Source: Brevibacillus fluminis (lineage in GTDB: Bacteria; Bacillota; Bacilli; Brevibacillales; Brevibacillaceae). Taken from it: a stretch of DNA of 64,000 bases. Every line of letters begins with the position of its first letter. Within the stretch, counting starts at the first letter, position 1. This document shows positions 26,275 to 35,013 of the stretch, one piece after another. Where the stretch lies: contig NZ_RHHQ01000019.1 in assembly GCF_003710825.1 (NCBI RefSeq), positions 81,599 to 145,598 on the forward strand. The letters run 5' to 3'. The translations under genes were made by a program, and so were the position numbers. Below the pieces are notes generated by a model that had not been told where the DNA came from, made no database searches, and saw nothing but the letters and a program-made list of their open reading frames with translations.

Positions 26275-26940
26275 TTACCCCTCGTATTTTTTCATCAAGG
26301 CTGCAAGTTCATCTTCCACTTGCTTGTCTTTGCTGAGCGATGCGATTTCGTCATCCAGCGATTTTTCCTTTTTGTAAACTTCGCCGCTTGCTTCTGCCTC
26401 GGCTTCGAGCTGAAGCGCCTTTTCTTCCATACGCTTGAGACCGGCCATAGCCGAATCGTTGCTGAAGCCCGACATGGTTTGGTTGATTTTCTTTTGCGCT
26501 TTCGCTGCATTTACACGAGCAGCAAGTGTTTCGCGTTTGTTTTTCAGCTCGGAGATTTGCTTGCGCATTTCCTCCAGTTTTTCTCTCAGGTTGTCAGCAG
26601 CCAATTTGTTCTGTTCGTAGCTTGCTTTGTACTCGGCAGCTTTGCTGGCAGCGGTCTTCTTCTCTTCCAGAGCGCGGCGAGCCAGATCGATGTTTTGCGC
26701 TTGTGCGGCGATGTGAGCCTGCTCTTCACGCTTCGCAACCAATGCTTCCTGCTCTTCGTACAGCTGCTTGAATTTTTTCTCCAGTGCGATTTGTGCTGCT
26801 ACCGCTTTTTCCGCTTCTTCCAGGTCATCCTGCATGTCGCGCAAATACTGATCCGTCAATTTCACCGGATCTTCTGCTTTTTCGATCAGGGAATACAGAT
26901 TGGACATGGTTAGATCACGCAAACGTTTAAAGATAGACAT
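26275..26940 (-). CDS. pspA: PspA/IM30 family membrane-stress protein
   Basis: An ESCRT-III-like protein that coats and stabilises the cytoplasmic membrane under stress. The 221-residue sequence is almost wholly helical, with long heptad coiled coils and a typical start (MSIFKRLRDLTMSNLYSLIEKAEDPVKLTDQYLRDM). The frame is open to a GTG at 26949, but AAGGAGGGTG ends right at it, so the ATG at 26940 is used. A SigW-like promoter lies upstream. It leads the operon with DUF350, DUF4178 and DUF4247. Confidence 0.93.
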   Translation of the reverse strand: MSIFKRLRDLTMSNLYSLIEKAEDPVKLTDQYLRDMQDDLEEAEKAVAAQIALEKKFKQLYEEQEALVAKREEQAHIAAQAQNIDLARRALEEKKTAASKAAEYKASYEQNKLAADNLREKLEEMRKQISELKNKRETLAARVNAAKAQKKINQTMSGFSNDSAMAGLKRMEEKALQLEAEAEASGEVYKKEKSLDDEIASLSKDKQVEDELAALMKKYEG

Positions 26941-26985
26941 ATCGAGCACCCTCCTTGTGGTGGTTACCTGCTTTTATCATTGTAA

Positions 26986-27011
26986 TACGTGGGGGCTAAA
27001 AAATGGTTTCG
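26986..27011 (-). promoter_or_regulatory. SigW-like ECF promoter of pspA operon
   Basis: On the reverse strand CGAAAC (27011-27006), exactly 16 bases, then CGTA (26989-26986). This is one mismatch from the SigW consensus TGAAAC-N16-CGTA. The -10 lies 46 bases before the pspA ATG. SigW control of pspA is known in Bacillus subtilis. Confidence 0.75.
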
Positions 27012-27087
27012 GAAATGCAAAGAATTTTTTTGTCCCAAAAGATGGAGATAAACTAGCGAAAAGACACGAAAGGGGAGGGGGATGCGT

Positions 27088-27825
27088 ATGAGCTTTCGCA
27101 TGCCGGCCATTCATCCGATCCGGCTGGTCGGCGTCATGATTCTGGCTCTTGTTGTCGCTTATGGGGCGTATGTATACGTGAAGCCACAGCTGTTTGTGTA
27201 CGCCAAGCTGAAAGCAGGAGTGGTGGTGGAGAGCGGCGCTTTTTTGCAGGCAAAAGATATCGAGGCTGTTTCCTTGCCTCTCAATCGGCTGTTCCCCGGC
27301 GAGACGGCGCCAATTGCGGGGCTGCTTCCGTATTCGAAAGCATCGGCTTTTTTGGCGATGCCTGTCGTTCGCCGACTGAGTGGGGAGACGCCGCTCATGG
27401 AGAGCGATTTTGCGATAAGCGGAGATGGCAGTGCAGCGCTTGGGGAAGGGATGACAGGGATGAGCATCCCGGTCGATAACATCGTTGGCATCTCGCCGCA
27501 GCTGATGGTTGGTGACAAGGTCCACCTGTACGCCTCGTTCGAGGATGAGGAGGGGGCGCACAGCGGGCTATTGCTGCGTGAGATGCCGATCATCGCGCTG
27601 CAGCGGGAGTTCGAGACGGCGGAACCGCAGCTCAGCGGCGTGACAATCGCGCTGAAAGTTCAGGAAGCGGTTCTGCTTACACATGCGCTGCATTACGGGA
27701 AAATTCATCTGGGGAGGGCATCGGCATTGGACAAAAAAGGGGCCGGAATTGGAGATGAGGTATTTGCAGCGGCGTTGATGCGGACGAAGAAGCGGTGGAG
27801 TGAAGGGGGAGACATAGCAAAATGA
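27088..27825 (+). CDS. cpaB: CpaB/RcpC-type pilus assembly protein (SAF domain), Tad cluster I
   Basis: An N-terminal membrane anchor (residues about 10-30), then an SAF-like region (AGVVVESGAFLQAKDIEAVSLPL) and the GMSIPVDNIVGISPQLMVGDKVHLYASF block typical of RcpC/CpaB. In Tad systems this protein acts outside the membrane in pilus assembly. ATG codons occur at 27082 and 27088; the GGGGAGGGGG ribosome-binding site fits 27088. The next gene overlaps by 4 bases. It opens a nine-gene Tad/Flp unit on the strand opposite to pspA. Confidence 0.85.
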   Translation: MSFRMPAIHPIRLVGVMILALVVAYGAYVYVKPQLFVYAKLKAGVVVESGAFLQAKDIEAVSLPLNRLFPGETAPIAGLLPYSKASAFLAMPVVRRLSGETPLMESDFAISGDGSAALGEGMTGMSIPVDNIVGISPQLMVGDKVHLYASFEDEEGAHSGLLLREMPIIALQREFETAEPQLSGVTIALKVQEAVLLTHALHYGKIHLGRASALDKKGAGIGDEVFAAALMRTKKRWSEGGDIAK

Positions 27826-29225
27826 TAAAAAAACGTTTGGTGCTGATCGATGAAGATGTGCTTGCCCTCACGGAATTGAAGCAGCGAATGATCGCCAGTC
27901 AATTTTTATCGGTGATCGGCGAGGCGCATCAAATCGAAGACGTGTGGAAGGTGCTGCAAACGGAACAACCGGACCTGATTCTGGTCGGTAGCTTGCGCCA
28001 AGCGGAGATCGGGGTTCTGTGCCAGCAGATCCGATTCGTGTGCCCGCAAGTGACGGTCATTGCAACATGTTCTGCAAAAGAACTGCATTGGGAGCCGTTC
28101 TTGCGCAATTTGCAGATCTGGGTGTTGGCCAAACCGGTTCAGCCGGAACAAGTAGAGCTGCTTTCCATGCAACCGTCGCCTTCTTCCTATATGCAATCCG
28201 GTATGGGGACGGGTGCGCCCCTCGTACCGATGCAATCTTCACCGTCTGCATTTGCAGTCGCTGAATCCCCGGTTGCGACACCTGCCTATCTAGCAAAAAA
28301 GGAAAAGCCAAAGCATTTGATCACGGTGTATGGGCCAAAAGGGGGTGTGGGCAAGACGTTTCTGTCTCGGGAATTGGCTGTGTATTTCCGGCAGGTACCG
28401 CAAAATGGGCGTCCACTGAAAGTGCTGGCGGTCGACTTCAACCTGGATTTGGGGACATTTGCGACTTCGCTGAATTTGCCGCGGACGCCCAATTTGTTCA
28501 CATGGGCGCAAGCGATCGATCAACAGATTGTGGCCATGATGCAGCGGGAAGGAATCGACAGCGAGACAGCAGGCCCGCAGGAATGGCAGGATTATGCCAC
28601 CTCCCTTCGCTTGGGTGCCGATGAGGTCGAGCCATTCATTGTGGTGCACGAGCAGTCGGGCCTCCACATCCTGACTTCACCGCGAGAGATCAGGCAAAGC
28701 TTTGAGATCAAGGATTACCATTTGTATGTGATGCTCGAAACGCTGAAACAGAGCGATTACGATGTCATTCTGATCGATACGGCTCCGGATACATCGGATG
28801 CAACGATTCAAGCACTGTTTTTTTCTCAACGGGTGGTTCTGGTGGGGACGCCCGTCGTGGATGCGATCGAAAACATCCAGCGCCTGCTCAAGCTTTTACG
28901 CGAAGCGGAATACCCCGAGGAACGCATTCAAGTATGCATCAATCGACTCCAACGCAAGGAAATGTTCACGCTCGAGGAGATTCGCGCGTATTTTCAGCTG
29001 CATCCGGGGAAAACGATCTTTTCCATTCCAGATGACGATGAAGTGAAGCGGTCGATCAATGCAGGGATGCCGATTATGCTGGGTCAGCAACGGTCGGCGG
29101 CCAGGGATGCAATCGAGAAGCTGGCCAAATCAATCGTTACGATGGAGGATGAAACAGCGGCAAAAAAAACGGCTAAGCCGAAGGAAAAAGCGCGTTCTTC
29201 CATGTGGAGTTGGCTGCGCAGATAA
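27822..29225 (+). CDS. tadZ: TadZ/CpaE-type pilus localisation ATPase, Tad cluster I
   Basis: A receiver-like N-terminal domain (KRLVLIDEDVLALTELKQRM ..., about residues 1-110), a Pro/Ser-rich linker, then a MinD/ParA-like ATPase with an intact deviant Walker A KGGVGKT at 173-179 and VLAVDFNLDLG and LIDTAPDTSDA motifs. TadZ proteins place the secretion machinery in the cell. 467 residues is ordinary for the family. The contrast with the broken P-loops of the two cluster II homologues is informative. Confidence 0.88.
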   Translation: MIKKRLVLIDEDVLALTELKQRMIASQFLSVIGEAHQIEDVWKVLQTEQPDLILVGSLRQAEIGVLCQQIRFVCPQVTVIATCSAKELHWEPFLRNLQIWVLAKPVQPEQVELLSMQPSPSSYMQSGMGTGAPLVPMQSSPSAFAVAESPVATPAYLAKKEKPKHLITVYGPKGGVGKTFLSRELAVYFRQVPQNGRPLKVLAVDFNLDLGTFATSLNLPRTPNLFTWAQAIDQQIVAMMQREGIDSETAGPQEWQDYATSLRLGADEVEPFIVVHEQSGLHILTSPREIRQSFEIKDYHLYVMLETLKQSDYDVILIDTAPDTSDATIQALFFSQRVVLVGTPVVDAIENIQRLLKLLREAEYPEERIQVCINRLQRKEMFTLEEIRAYFQLHPGKTIFSIPDDDEVKRSINAGMPIMLGQQRSAARDAIEKLAKSIVTMEDETAAKKTAKPKEKARSSMWSWLRR

Positions 29226-29238
29226 AGGGGAGGTTTCC

Positions 29239-30729
29239 ATGTCATTTTACCGGAATCGATTGTTAGGGCTTACGCAGCAAACACCATCCATGCTGTACGA
29301 TCTGCGACAAACGGGAAGGCAAAGTGGGCGCGTCCCGGCGATGATCGGCGAATCAGCTTTTGGCGGGAGTGCGCATGAGGTAGAGGCGATCGTATCGAAG
29401 GATATCGAATCTGCAGTGAAGGTGCAGATTGTTGAAAAATACGGGACAAGGCTATGGGAAGAAAAAGAGAGCATAGAGTTCCTGGATGAGTTGGGAAAGG
29501 ATATCCGCTTGCTGCTGGAAATGAAAGCGCCGATAGTGGGTTATCAGCTGGAACAACTCGCGCGTAAGCTGCTTCACGAGCTGGTCGGCTGGGGGCCGTT
29601 GGACCCGCTTTTGGCCGATGATGACATCACCGAAATCATGTTTCACCGCTACGATCAGCTTGTTGTAGAACGCAAAAGCTTGGGCAGGCTGGAAGCAATT
29701 TCAGGGAAAGTTTTTCGAGATGAAGAGGAGCTGTTGCGACTGATCGAGCAAATCGCCTCATCGATGGGTCGCGAGTTTAATGAAACGAAAGCAGAGCTGC
29801 ATACCCAGCTTCCGGACGGCTCGCGAATCGCCGCCTCCCATCGTGTCATTTCGCCAGACGGTCATATGCTGACCATACGTAAACACCGCGATCTACTGAC
29901 TGAGTCGGATTATGTTAGATACGGATCCATTTGTCCGCCGATGCTGCAATTTTTGAAATGGGCGGTTGGATTGGGCCGGGCTTCCGGCATTGTTAGCGGG
30001 GGGACGGGTTCCGGAAAAACTCATCTGCTGAACCTGATCTCCGCGTTCATTCCCGATCATTTGAGCGTGATTACGATCGAGGATGTGCTGGAGCTAAAGC
30101 TGCAACATCCGTATGTCCGCCGTTTTTTGGCAAAGCCGCCCAACCACGAGGGGAAAGGAGGCTATTCGATCCGAGATTGCGTGCGGTTGTCTTTGCGGAA
30201 AAGACCAGATGTCATCATCGTCGGAGAGTCGCGGGGAGGGGAGATTGTCGATTTGTTTTGGGCCATGAATACCGATCATCCAGGCAGCTGGAGCACCGCT
30301 CATGCCAATTCCCCACGGGCTCTGGTCGATTCGACATTGCCCATTCTTTTTGCGAAATCGGATGAAAAATACAGTAGCTTTGAGCGCAATCTCATGATCG
30401 GCTCAGCCTTGCAGCTGATCGTGCAAGTAAAACGATTTGAGGAAGACGGAAGCCGTAAAGTGGTAGCGATCACAGAGGTGGTAGGAACGGGTGATTCGCA
30501 TGAGGAGCGCATACGGCGAACGTGCAACGTAAAGCATGTGGTGCCAGAGCGGGTCTACCTTCAGGATATTTACGTGTATGAGCCGACAGATGTTGTGAAC
30601 GGTCGGGTAGTGGGTCACTATCGATGGACTGGATATAAACCGGAACGGCTGATTCGAAGCTGGATCGCGAAAGGGCTGCGCGCAGAGGAGATGGACAAAG
30701 TCTTTTTCACTACGCCGATCCGCGCCTAG
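29239..30729 (+). CDS. tadA: TadA/CpaF secretion ATPase, Tad cluster I
   Basis: The hexameric motor ATPase of the Tad pilus. Conserved blocks are LVGWGPLDPLLADDDITEIMFH, Walker A SGGTGSGKTHL (about residues 253-262), VGESRGGEIVDLFWAMNTDHPGSWSTAHANSP (Walker B and His box) and the DGHMLTIRKHR segment. The frame is open upstream to 29059, but AGGGGAGGTTTCC before the ATG at 29239 sets the start (496 residues). It lies 13 bases after tadZ. Confidence 0.93.
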   Translation: MSFYRNRLLGLTQQTPSMLYDLRQTGRQSGRVPAMIGESAFGGSAHEVEAIVSKDIESAVKVQIVEKYGTRLWEEKESIEFLDELGKDIRLLLEMKAPIVGYQLEQLARKLLHELVGWGPLDPLLADDDITEIMFHRYDQLVVERKSLGRLEAISGKVFRDEEELLRLIEQIASSMGREFNETKAELHTQLPDGSRIAASHRVISPDGHMLTIRKHRDLLTESDYVRYGSICPPMLQFLKWAVGLGRASGIVSGGTGSGKTHLLNLISAFIPDHLSVITIEDVLELKLQHPYVRRFLAKPPNHEGKGGYSIRDCVRLSLRKRPDVIIVGESRGGEIVDLFWAMNTDHPGSWSTAHANSPRALVDSTLPILFAKSDEKYSSFERNLMIGSALQLIVQVKRFEEDGSRKVVAITEVVGTGDSHEERIRRTCNVKHVVPERVYLQDIYVYEPTDVVNGRVVGHYRWTGYKPERLIRSWIAKGLRAEEMDKVFFTTPIRA

Positions 30730-30739
30730 GGGGATACCG

Positions 30740-31651
30740 ATGATTGCTGAAGCGTTGCCGATCATATGTGTGGGATTGTTGGCGGTGGCAATTTGTCTCA
30801 TTTGTCTGCCTAGCTCTCTATGGGCAAGGTTGATTGATTCACAGAGGGACCATGCTGTGATGGTGCAAGTGCAGCAGGGGCGACTTTCAGTGCGTGAAAA
30901 ATTGGCGAGACGGCTACGCCAGTCCCAGTCGAATGTGACGTTGGGGCAGTATGCGCTGATTGGGGCTTTTTCTGGAATGGCTTTTTATTTGTTGTGCGGA
31001 ATGGTTTTGCAATCATGGTGGATGCCGATCCCGGCCCTTTTTGCCGGGATCATTTTCAGCGAGAGGGTGATCGGATATAAGAGCGCAAAGCACAAGGAGC
31101 GGTTTGAAGCCGGAAACTTGAGGGCAGTTCGAATTATGGCGAGCTCGCTCCGTACGTCGCCTTCTTATTTGATGGCTTTCGAGCAGGTTGCCCATCACGC
31201 ATTCGTGGAAAAGCGTGTGGCGAGAGAGTATCTGCGCGTGGTTGAGCTGCTGCGCGGTCAGGTGCCCTTGGACAAGGCAATGGCCGATTTCTATGCCAGG
31301 ACAGGTTCGGCGGATATCTCCTATCTTTCAACAATCGTGCAAGTTCAGCGAGAGCTTGGCGGAGATATGGCAAAAACGTTGGATCAAGCGGCCGGTGCCA
31401 TTTTGCGCAGAAAACAGTTGCTTCGTAAGCAACGGGCGGCGATGTCTCAAATCCTCGCGCAGGTTAACCTGCTTTCAGCCATGCCTTTTGTGTTTGTAGC
31501 AACGTTGTTTCTTAATAATCCTCACCATTTTGATCCGCTGCTGGCAACCATGAGCGGACGATTTTTGATTTTGGGCGCGTTTCTCATGATATTGTTGGGC
31601 GGCGAATTGATTCGATTCATCGCTTTGAAACAAGCTTACCGAGGAGGGTGA
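30740..31651 (+). CDS. tadB: TadB-type type II secretion F domain membrane protein, Tad cluster I
   Basis: A 303-residue protein with N-terminal membrane segments, a cytoplasmic T2SSF domain (ASSLRTSPSYLMAFEQVAHHA ... LGGDMAKTLDQAAGAILRRKQLLRKQRAAMSQ) and two C-terminal membrane segments, the layout of TadB. It forms the inner-membrane platform with TadC. It follows tadA by 10 bases. Confidence 0.88.
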   Translation: MIAEALPIICVGLLAVAICLICLPSSLWARLIDSQRDHAVMVQVQQGRLSVREKLARRLRQSQSNVTLGQYALIGAFSGMAFYLLCGMVLQSWWMPIPALFAGIIFSERVIGYKSAKHKERFEAGNLRAVRIMASSLRTSPSYLMAFEQVAHHAFVEKRVAREYLRVVELLRGQVPLDKAMADFYARTGSADISYLSTIVQVQRELGGDMAKTLDQAAGAILRRKQLLRKQRAAMSQILAQVNLLSAMPFVFVATLFLNNPHHFDPLLATMSGRFLILGAFLMILLGGELIRFIALKQAYRGG

Positions 31652-31655
31652 ACTA

Positions 31656-32564
31656 ATGCTGATCGCAGTAATTGGGTTGGGAGTTGCTGTGCTGCTGGTG
31701 TATTTACCCGGCGCATTTCGGTCAAGCGGCGTGCAGCAGTCTGGGTTGCACAACCGCATTGAAATTGAACAGAACGCGCGGTTTACAGACAGCTTTGCAA
31801 AAAACAGGCGGAACCTGCCTGGTCTTTCTCTGCTGACACGTAATCCACATGTAATGGAGAGGCTTATCCGATATGTAGGGGTGGACAAGCAGCAGGTCTC
31901 GGCTAGTCTGGTGCGATTGCGGTGGAAGACGACACTTGAGGAGATTGTGCTGGCCAAGCTGTGCGGTGCTTTACTGGTGTTGGCCGCGCTCATTTATTTG
32001 TATTTTGCTTTTCAAATGGGACAAAACATTTCCTACGACCAATTATTGCCGCTCATTGCGGCGTTGGTCGCTTTTCTTTTGCCCACACAATACCTTGAAT
32101 GGGCAGACAAAAAAGCCAAACAGGAGATCCAGCAGCAGATTCCGGTTTTTTTTAGCATTGTCCAAGCACTGGTCGAGGCAGGCATGCCGATCCATTCGGC
32201 GGTGAAGGCTACGGCGCGGCGCGATCCATCTCGTCTCGGTCGCGAGCTTGCCTGGATGGATGTAGAGGAAAGGCAATACGGAAACTGGCGCAAAGCGCTC
32301 GAGGAGACTGCATACCGCTGGGAGGTCGACGGATTTGTGGCGATTGCGCTGGAGATCAATGAAGCGCTGACGAAAGGAATCAGCATTTCCAAGCTGCTTG
32401 CGGATCAAGTGGAGGAGCAACTGAGGCAGCAGGAGAGCGAGGCTGAGGCCGGGATCAATCGGCTTCAGGTGAGATTATTGCCTTTTCTCATCGTGTTTAT
32501 GGGAATTCCCTTGATGTTTTTGGTGATGGGGCCTGCATTCATGGGGATTGGAGAAAAGCTGTAG
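31656..32564 (+). CDS. tadC: TadC-type type II secretion F domain membrane protein, Tad cluster I
   Basis: The second platform protein: an N-terminal membrane segment, a central pair of segments, a T2SSF domain (VFFSIVQALVEAGMPIHSAVKATA ... EINEALTKGISISKLLADQVEEQLRQQE) and a C-terminal segment (LLPFLIVFMGIPLMFLVMGPAF). It starts 4 bases after tadB with GAGGAGGGTG upstream. Confidence 0.87.
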   Translation: MLIAVIGLGVAVLLVYLPGAFRSSGVQQSGLHNRIEIEQNARFTDSFAKNRRNLPGLSLLTRNPHVMERLIRYVGVDKQQVSASLVRLRWKTTLEEIVLAKLCGALLVLAALIYLYFAFQMGQNISYDQLLPLIAALVAFLLPTQYLEWADKKAKQEIQQQIPVFFSIVQALVEAGMPIHSAVKATARRDPSRLGRELAWMDVEERQYGNWRKALEETAYRWEVDGFVAIALEINEALTKGISISKLLADQVEEQLRQQESEAEAGINRLQVRLLPFLIVFMGIPLMFLVMGPAFMGIGEKL

Positions 32565-32633
32565 CAAGAAATATTTTTGCACGACCCCACTGTCTTTTGG
32601 CAAATTCAGGATATAGCCAAAGGAGGGTTGAAC

Positions 32634-32810
32634 ATGAACGCAGTTATTGGGTATGTACAGCGGTTTATGAGGGAGGAGGATGCGGTAACGATTGTTGAGA
32701 TGGTGATTATCGTTGCCGTTATTTTGATCGTTGTCCTGCCAACCTTGCAAAACCTTGGGTCGGCTGAGAATGAGCGGTTGGAAGAGATGGAAAGCAAGCT
32801 GAGAAAGTGA
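32634..32810 (+). CDS. flp: Flp-type pilin, Tad cluster I
   Basis: A 58-residue protein: a short charged leader (FMREED), then AVTIVEMVIIVAVILIVVLP, a hydrophobic pilin helix with Glu at the position expected as +5, and a charged tail. The usual Gly before the cleavage point is replaced by Ala, if cleavage falls after EDA. AAAGGAGGGTTGAAC sets the ATG at 32634; the upstream in-frame extension to 32577 has no ribosome-binding site. The prepilin peptidase gene follows directly. Confidence 0.8.
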   Translation: MNAVIGYVQRFMREEDAVTIVEMVIIVAVILIVVLPTLQNLGSAENERLEEMESKLRK

Positions 32811-33295
32811 TGGGCGTTTATCTGGGTGTCTTTTTGGCGATCGCCGCCTTTTTTGATTGGAAGTGGCGGAAGCTGCCAAATTGGTTTCTGCTTCCTGTCA
32901 TGTTGGCTGGCTTGGCATACCAGATGGCAGAAGGTACATGGTGGACAGCGGCAGGCGGCCTCGCAAGCGGTTTTGCCATTACAGTGGTGCCGGTAGCGAT
33001 GCGGGCAATGGGGATGGGCGATCAAAAATTGCTGATGGCGGTCGGGGCATGGACAAGCACTGCGGACGTTTATTGGCTGGTTGTACTATCAGCTTTTCTT
33101 TGCATAGTCGTAGTGCTCTGTCGACCGCAGCGAATCAGGCGTTTAGGCAGGCATCTGTATCTGGCTGTGATGGGATTGGCAGCGCATCGCAGGCTGTGGC
33201 TCCCCGACATTCAGCAGTCCGCTTTAACGGTTCCTTTTGCCGTGTATGTCTGTGGCGCATTTTGGATCCGACAAGCAGCAGGAATTTGGCTATGA
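32810..33295 (+). CDS. tadV: Prepilin peptidase TadV/CpaA, Tad cluster I
   Basis: An A24-family aspartic peptidase that cleaves Flp-type prepilins in the membrane. The two catalytic Asp are near residue 16 (FFDWKWRKLPN) and residue 71 in the GxGD motif (MGMGDQKLLMAVGAW). The length of about 160 residues is typical. The start overlaps the flp stop; GTG at 32807 is an alternative. This is the only prepilin peptidase seen for both Tad clusters. Confidence 0.88.
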   Translation: MGVYLGVFLAIAAFFDWKWRKLPNWFLLPVMLAGLAYQMAEGTWWTAAGGLASGFAITVVPVAMRAMGMGDQKLLMAVGAWTSTADVYWLVVLSAFLCIVVVLCRPQRIRRLGRHLYLAVMGLAAHRRLWLPDIQQSALTVPFAVYVCGAFWIRQAAGIWL

Positions 33296-33696
33296 GGCGA
33301 TGGAGAGTGTGGCGCGAGGAAACGGGTAGCCAATTGGTAGAGTTTGTACTTGTTTTTCCACTGATATGGCTATTGCTAATTTTCGCGATGGATCAGTTCA
33401 CAATCATGTACAACAAGCAGGTAGCGCTGGCAGCAGCATTTGAAGCGGGGCGTACAGCATCTTTGCAGCCAAATGCCGGACTTGCCAGGTATTATGCAAC
33501 TCTGCGTGCCGACGATGAGCTAGAGCAGGCGATCGGCCTGAGTTCGAGCGATGTAGAGATGATCGTGAACAGGCGATGGCGTAAAGGAGAACATCTGGAG
33601 GCAAGAGTATCAATGACCTTTTCACTGATGGCGTCCAATCGTCCGTATCAGATTATCGAGTCGTATTTCATGATGGTGGAGAATGCAGAGGAGTGA
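33292..33696 (+). CDS. tadE: TadE-type minor pseudopilin, Tad cluster I
   Basis: A 134-residue TadE-family protein whose N-terminus ETGSQLVEFVLVFPLIWLLL carries a prepilin-like site (Gly, then Glu at +5) before a membrane helix. The ATG overlaps the tadV stop. The long in-frame extension back to 32857 overlaps tadV in another frame and is not used. Confidence 0.87.
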   Translation: MRRWRVWREETGSQLVEFVLVFPLIWLLLIFAMDQFTIMYNKQVALAAAFEAGRTASLQPNAGLARYYATLRADDELEQAIGLSSSDVEMIVNRRWRKGEHLEARVSMTFSLMASNRPYQIIESYFMMVENAEE

Positions 33697-33701
33697 GCGC
33701 C

Positions 33702-34184
33702 ATGCTGAAACAAGAACATGGGACGGTGATGCTGATCTCCCTGTTTTTTCTCATCTGCTTATTTGCCTTTTCATCCCTTGTCCTGCTGTTGGGTCAAGGA
33801 GCATTGGTAGGAATGCGAACGCAGCAGACAGCCGATCTGATCACTAAGGGTGCAAGAGCTGCAGGAAAATGGACAAAGACAAATCCCGAGACAGGTGAAA
33901 CAAAGAGCAGACTGTTTGCTACAACGCAAGAGGCAAGAGAGCAAAATGCAAGTATCATCCGGGGGGCAAGGGAAGAAGCCGAAAAGCTGTTTGAGTTAAA
34001 TCGGGACGCATTGGAAAAGACCGCCCATCGGGTCGACATTACGCACCAAAAAGGGGAGAAGCATTTCCTTTACAACCAGGGCATCTACCATTTAGAGATT
34101 ACGGTAGAGCAGGAAGCGCTATTGCTTTGGGAAACGCCGATCATGAAAGTGCGGAGAGTGTCACAATCCGAGCTGAACCGATAA
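33702..34184 (+). CDS. TadG/TadE-like pseudopilin, Tad cluster I
   Basis: A 160-residue protein with an N-terminal segment KQEHGTVMLISLFFLICLFAFSSLVLLLGQ and an external part rich in charged residues. The pattern fits Flp-assembly TadE/G-like proteins, though the usual +5 Glu is missing. AGAGGAG lies before the ATG at 33702; a GTG at 33693 is possible. It is probably the last gene of cluster I. Confidence 0.72.
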   Translation: MLKQEHGTVMLISLFFLICLFAFSSLVLLLGQGALVGMRTQQTADLITKGARAAGKWTKTNPETGETKSRLFATTQEAREQNASIIRGAREEAEKLFELNRDALEKTAHRVDITHQKGEKHFLYNQGIYHLEITVEQEALLLWETPIMKVRRVSQSELNR

Positions 34185-34278
34185 ATTTCCGTTTTTTCTC
34201 GGATTTTGCGATTATTTTTGTCCCAAATCGACGTGGTAGGGTATGGGCATATCAGTTGAGGGACAGGAGTGACGCTGG

Positions 34279-34899
34279 ATGCCTTCGCAAATTATTGAGA
34301 GATATAAAAGAATACTAAGTGGTGAACAAAAACGGTTTTCTCCCTACGAGTTCGAGGAGATGTTGTACCGGAAGCAAAAGGTGCAGCTTGTTCTGCGGTA
34401 CGCGATCGAACAGGTGAAAAAGTGGACGCCGGAAGAAGCGAGAAAAAATCTTTGCCCTAAGGATGTCATGGATTTAAAGCTGCATTTGGTAAAGGAATTC
34501 ATCGATCCGCCGATCGAGGCCAAGGCTGACGATGTGTACTATCTGGTCGAATATGCGTATCCATATCTTCCGCGACCGGGTGAAAAGCAAAAAGCACTGG
34601 TCGTATATATGGAAGTGCTTGCTGGGAAACGCCGGCATTTTCCACTGCATTATTTCCAGACGCTAAAGGGTGAAGAGCGGGCAAAGATTTGCTTCGAGTA
34701 CTTGTGGCAGGAACTGTTGGGTATAAAAAGCGTATATGAACTCCCGTCGCTCTTTACCCGTACGGAGGACGCTTACCAGCTCCTACGAAAATACAAGCTG
34801 AAGATCCTGGTGGATACACTTTATTTTTCACCGTTTGACATGGTGACAGAAATGTATCCGGAGCTAAATGACCCGAAATTATGGAATGGAAATTTCTGA
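34279..34899 (+). CDS. Unknown protein with internal duplication
   Basis: No function is recognised. The 206-residue soluble protein contains two similar units: YKRILSGEQKRFSPYEFEEM near the N-terminus and YMEVLAGKRRHFPLHYFQTL from about residue 109, each followed by a helical stretch of similar pattern. The repeat recalls, from memory, DUF4046-type proteins of Bacilli, with low confidence. ACAGGAGTGACGCTGG precedes the ATG. It lies in the junction between the two Tad clusters, with a TTTTTGTCCCAAA motif about 60 bases upstream that also occurs before cpaB of cluster I. Confidence 0.65.
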   Translation: MPSQIIERYKRILSGEQKRFSPYEFEEMLYRKQKVQLVLRYAIEQVKKWTPEEARKNLCPKDVMDLKLHLVKEFIDPPIEAKADDVYYLVEYAYPYLPRPGEKQKALVVYMEVLAGKRRHFPLHYFQTLKGEERAKICFEYLWQELLGIKSVYELPSLFTRTEDAYQLLRKYKLKILVDTLYFSPFDMVTEMYPELNDPKLWNGNF

Positions 34900-34947
34900 T
34901 GTAAAAATATTTGCAGTGACCCTCTGTCTTTTTCTACAGTTAAGCTA

Positions 34948-34975
34948 GTTTCATAAGCTTATAAGCAGATGAAAC
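34948..34975 (+). other. Stem-loop upstream of the 93-residue unknown gene
   Basis: GTTTCAT and ATGAAAC flank an AT-rich loop containing AAGCTTATAAGC. No T run follows. Confidence 0.35.
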
Positions 34976-35013
34976 GGCCGTTATGTTTCTGGTGAGAAAG
35001 GGAGGCGTTGCAA

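Noticed and set aside
29059..29238. In-frame 60-codon extension upstream of cluster I tadA
   Set aside because: It overlaps the end of tadZ in another frame, and a clear ribosome-binding site sits at the later ATG (29239).
32857..33291. 145-codon in-frame extension upstream of tadE
   Set aside because: It overlaps the prepilin peptidase gene, and TadE homology begins only at the ATG at 33292.
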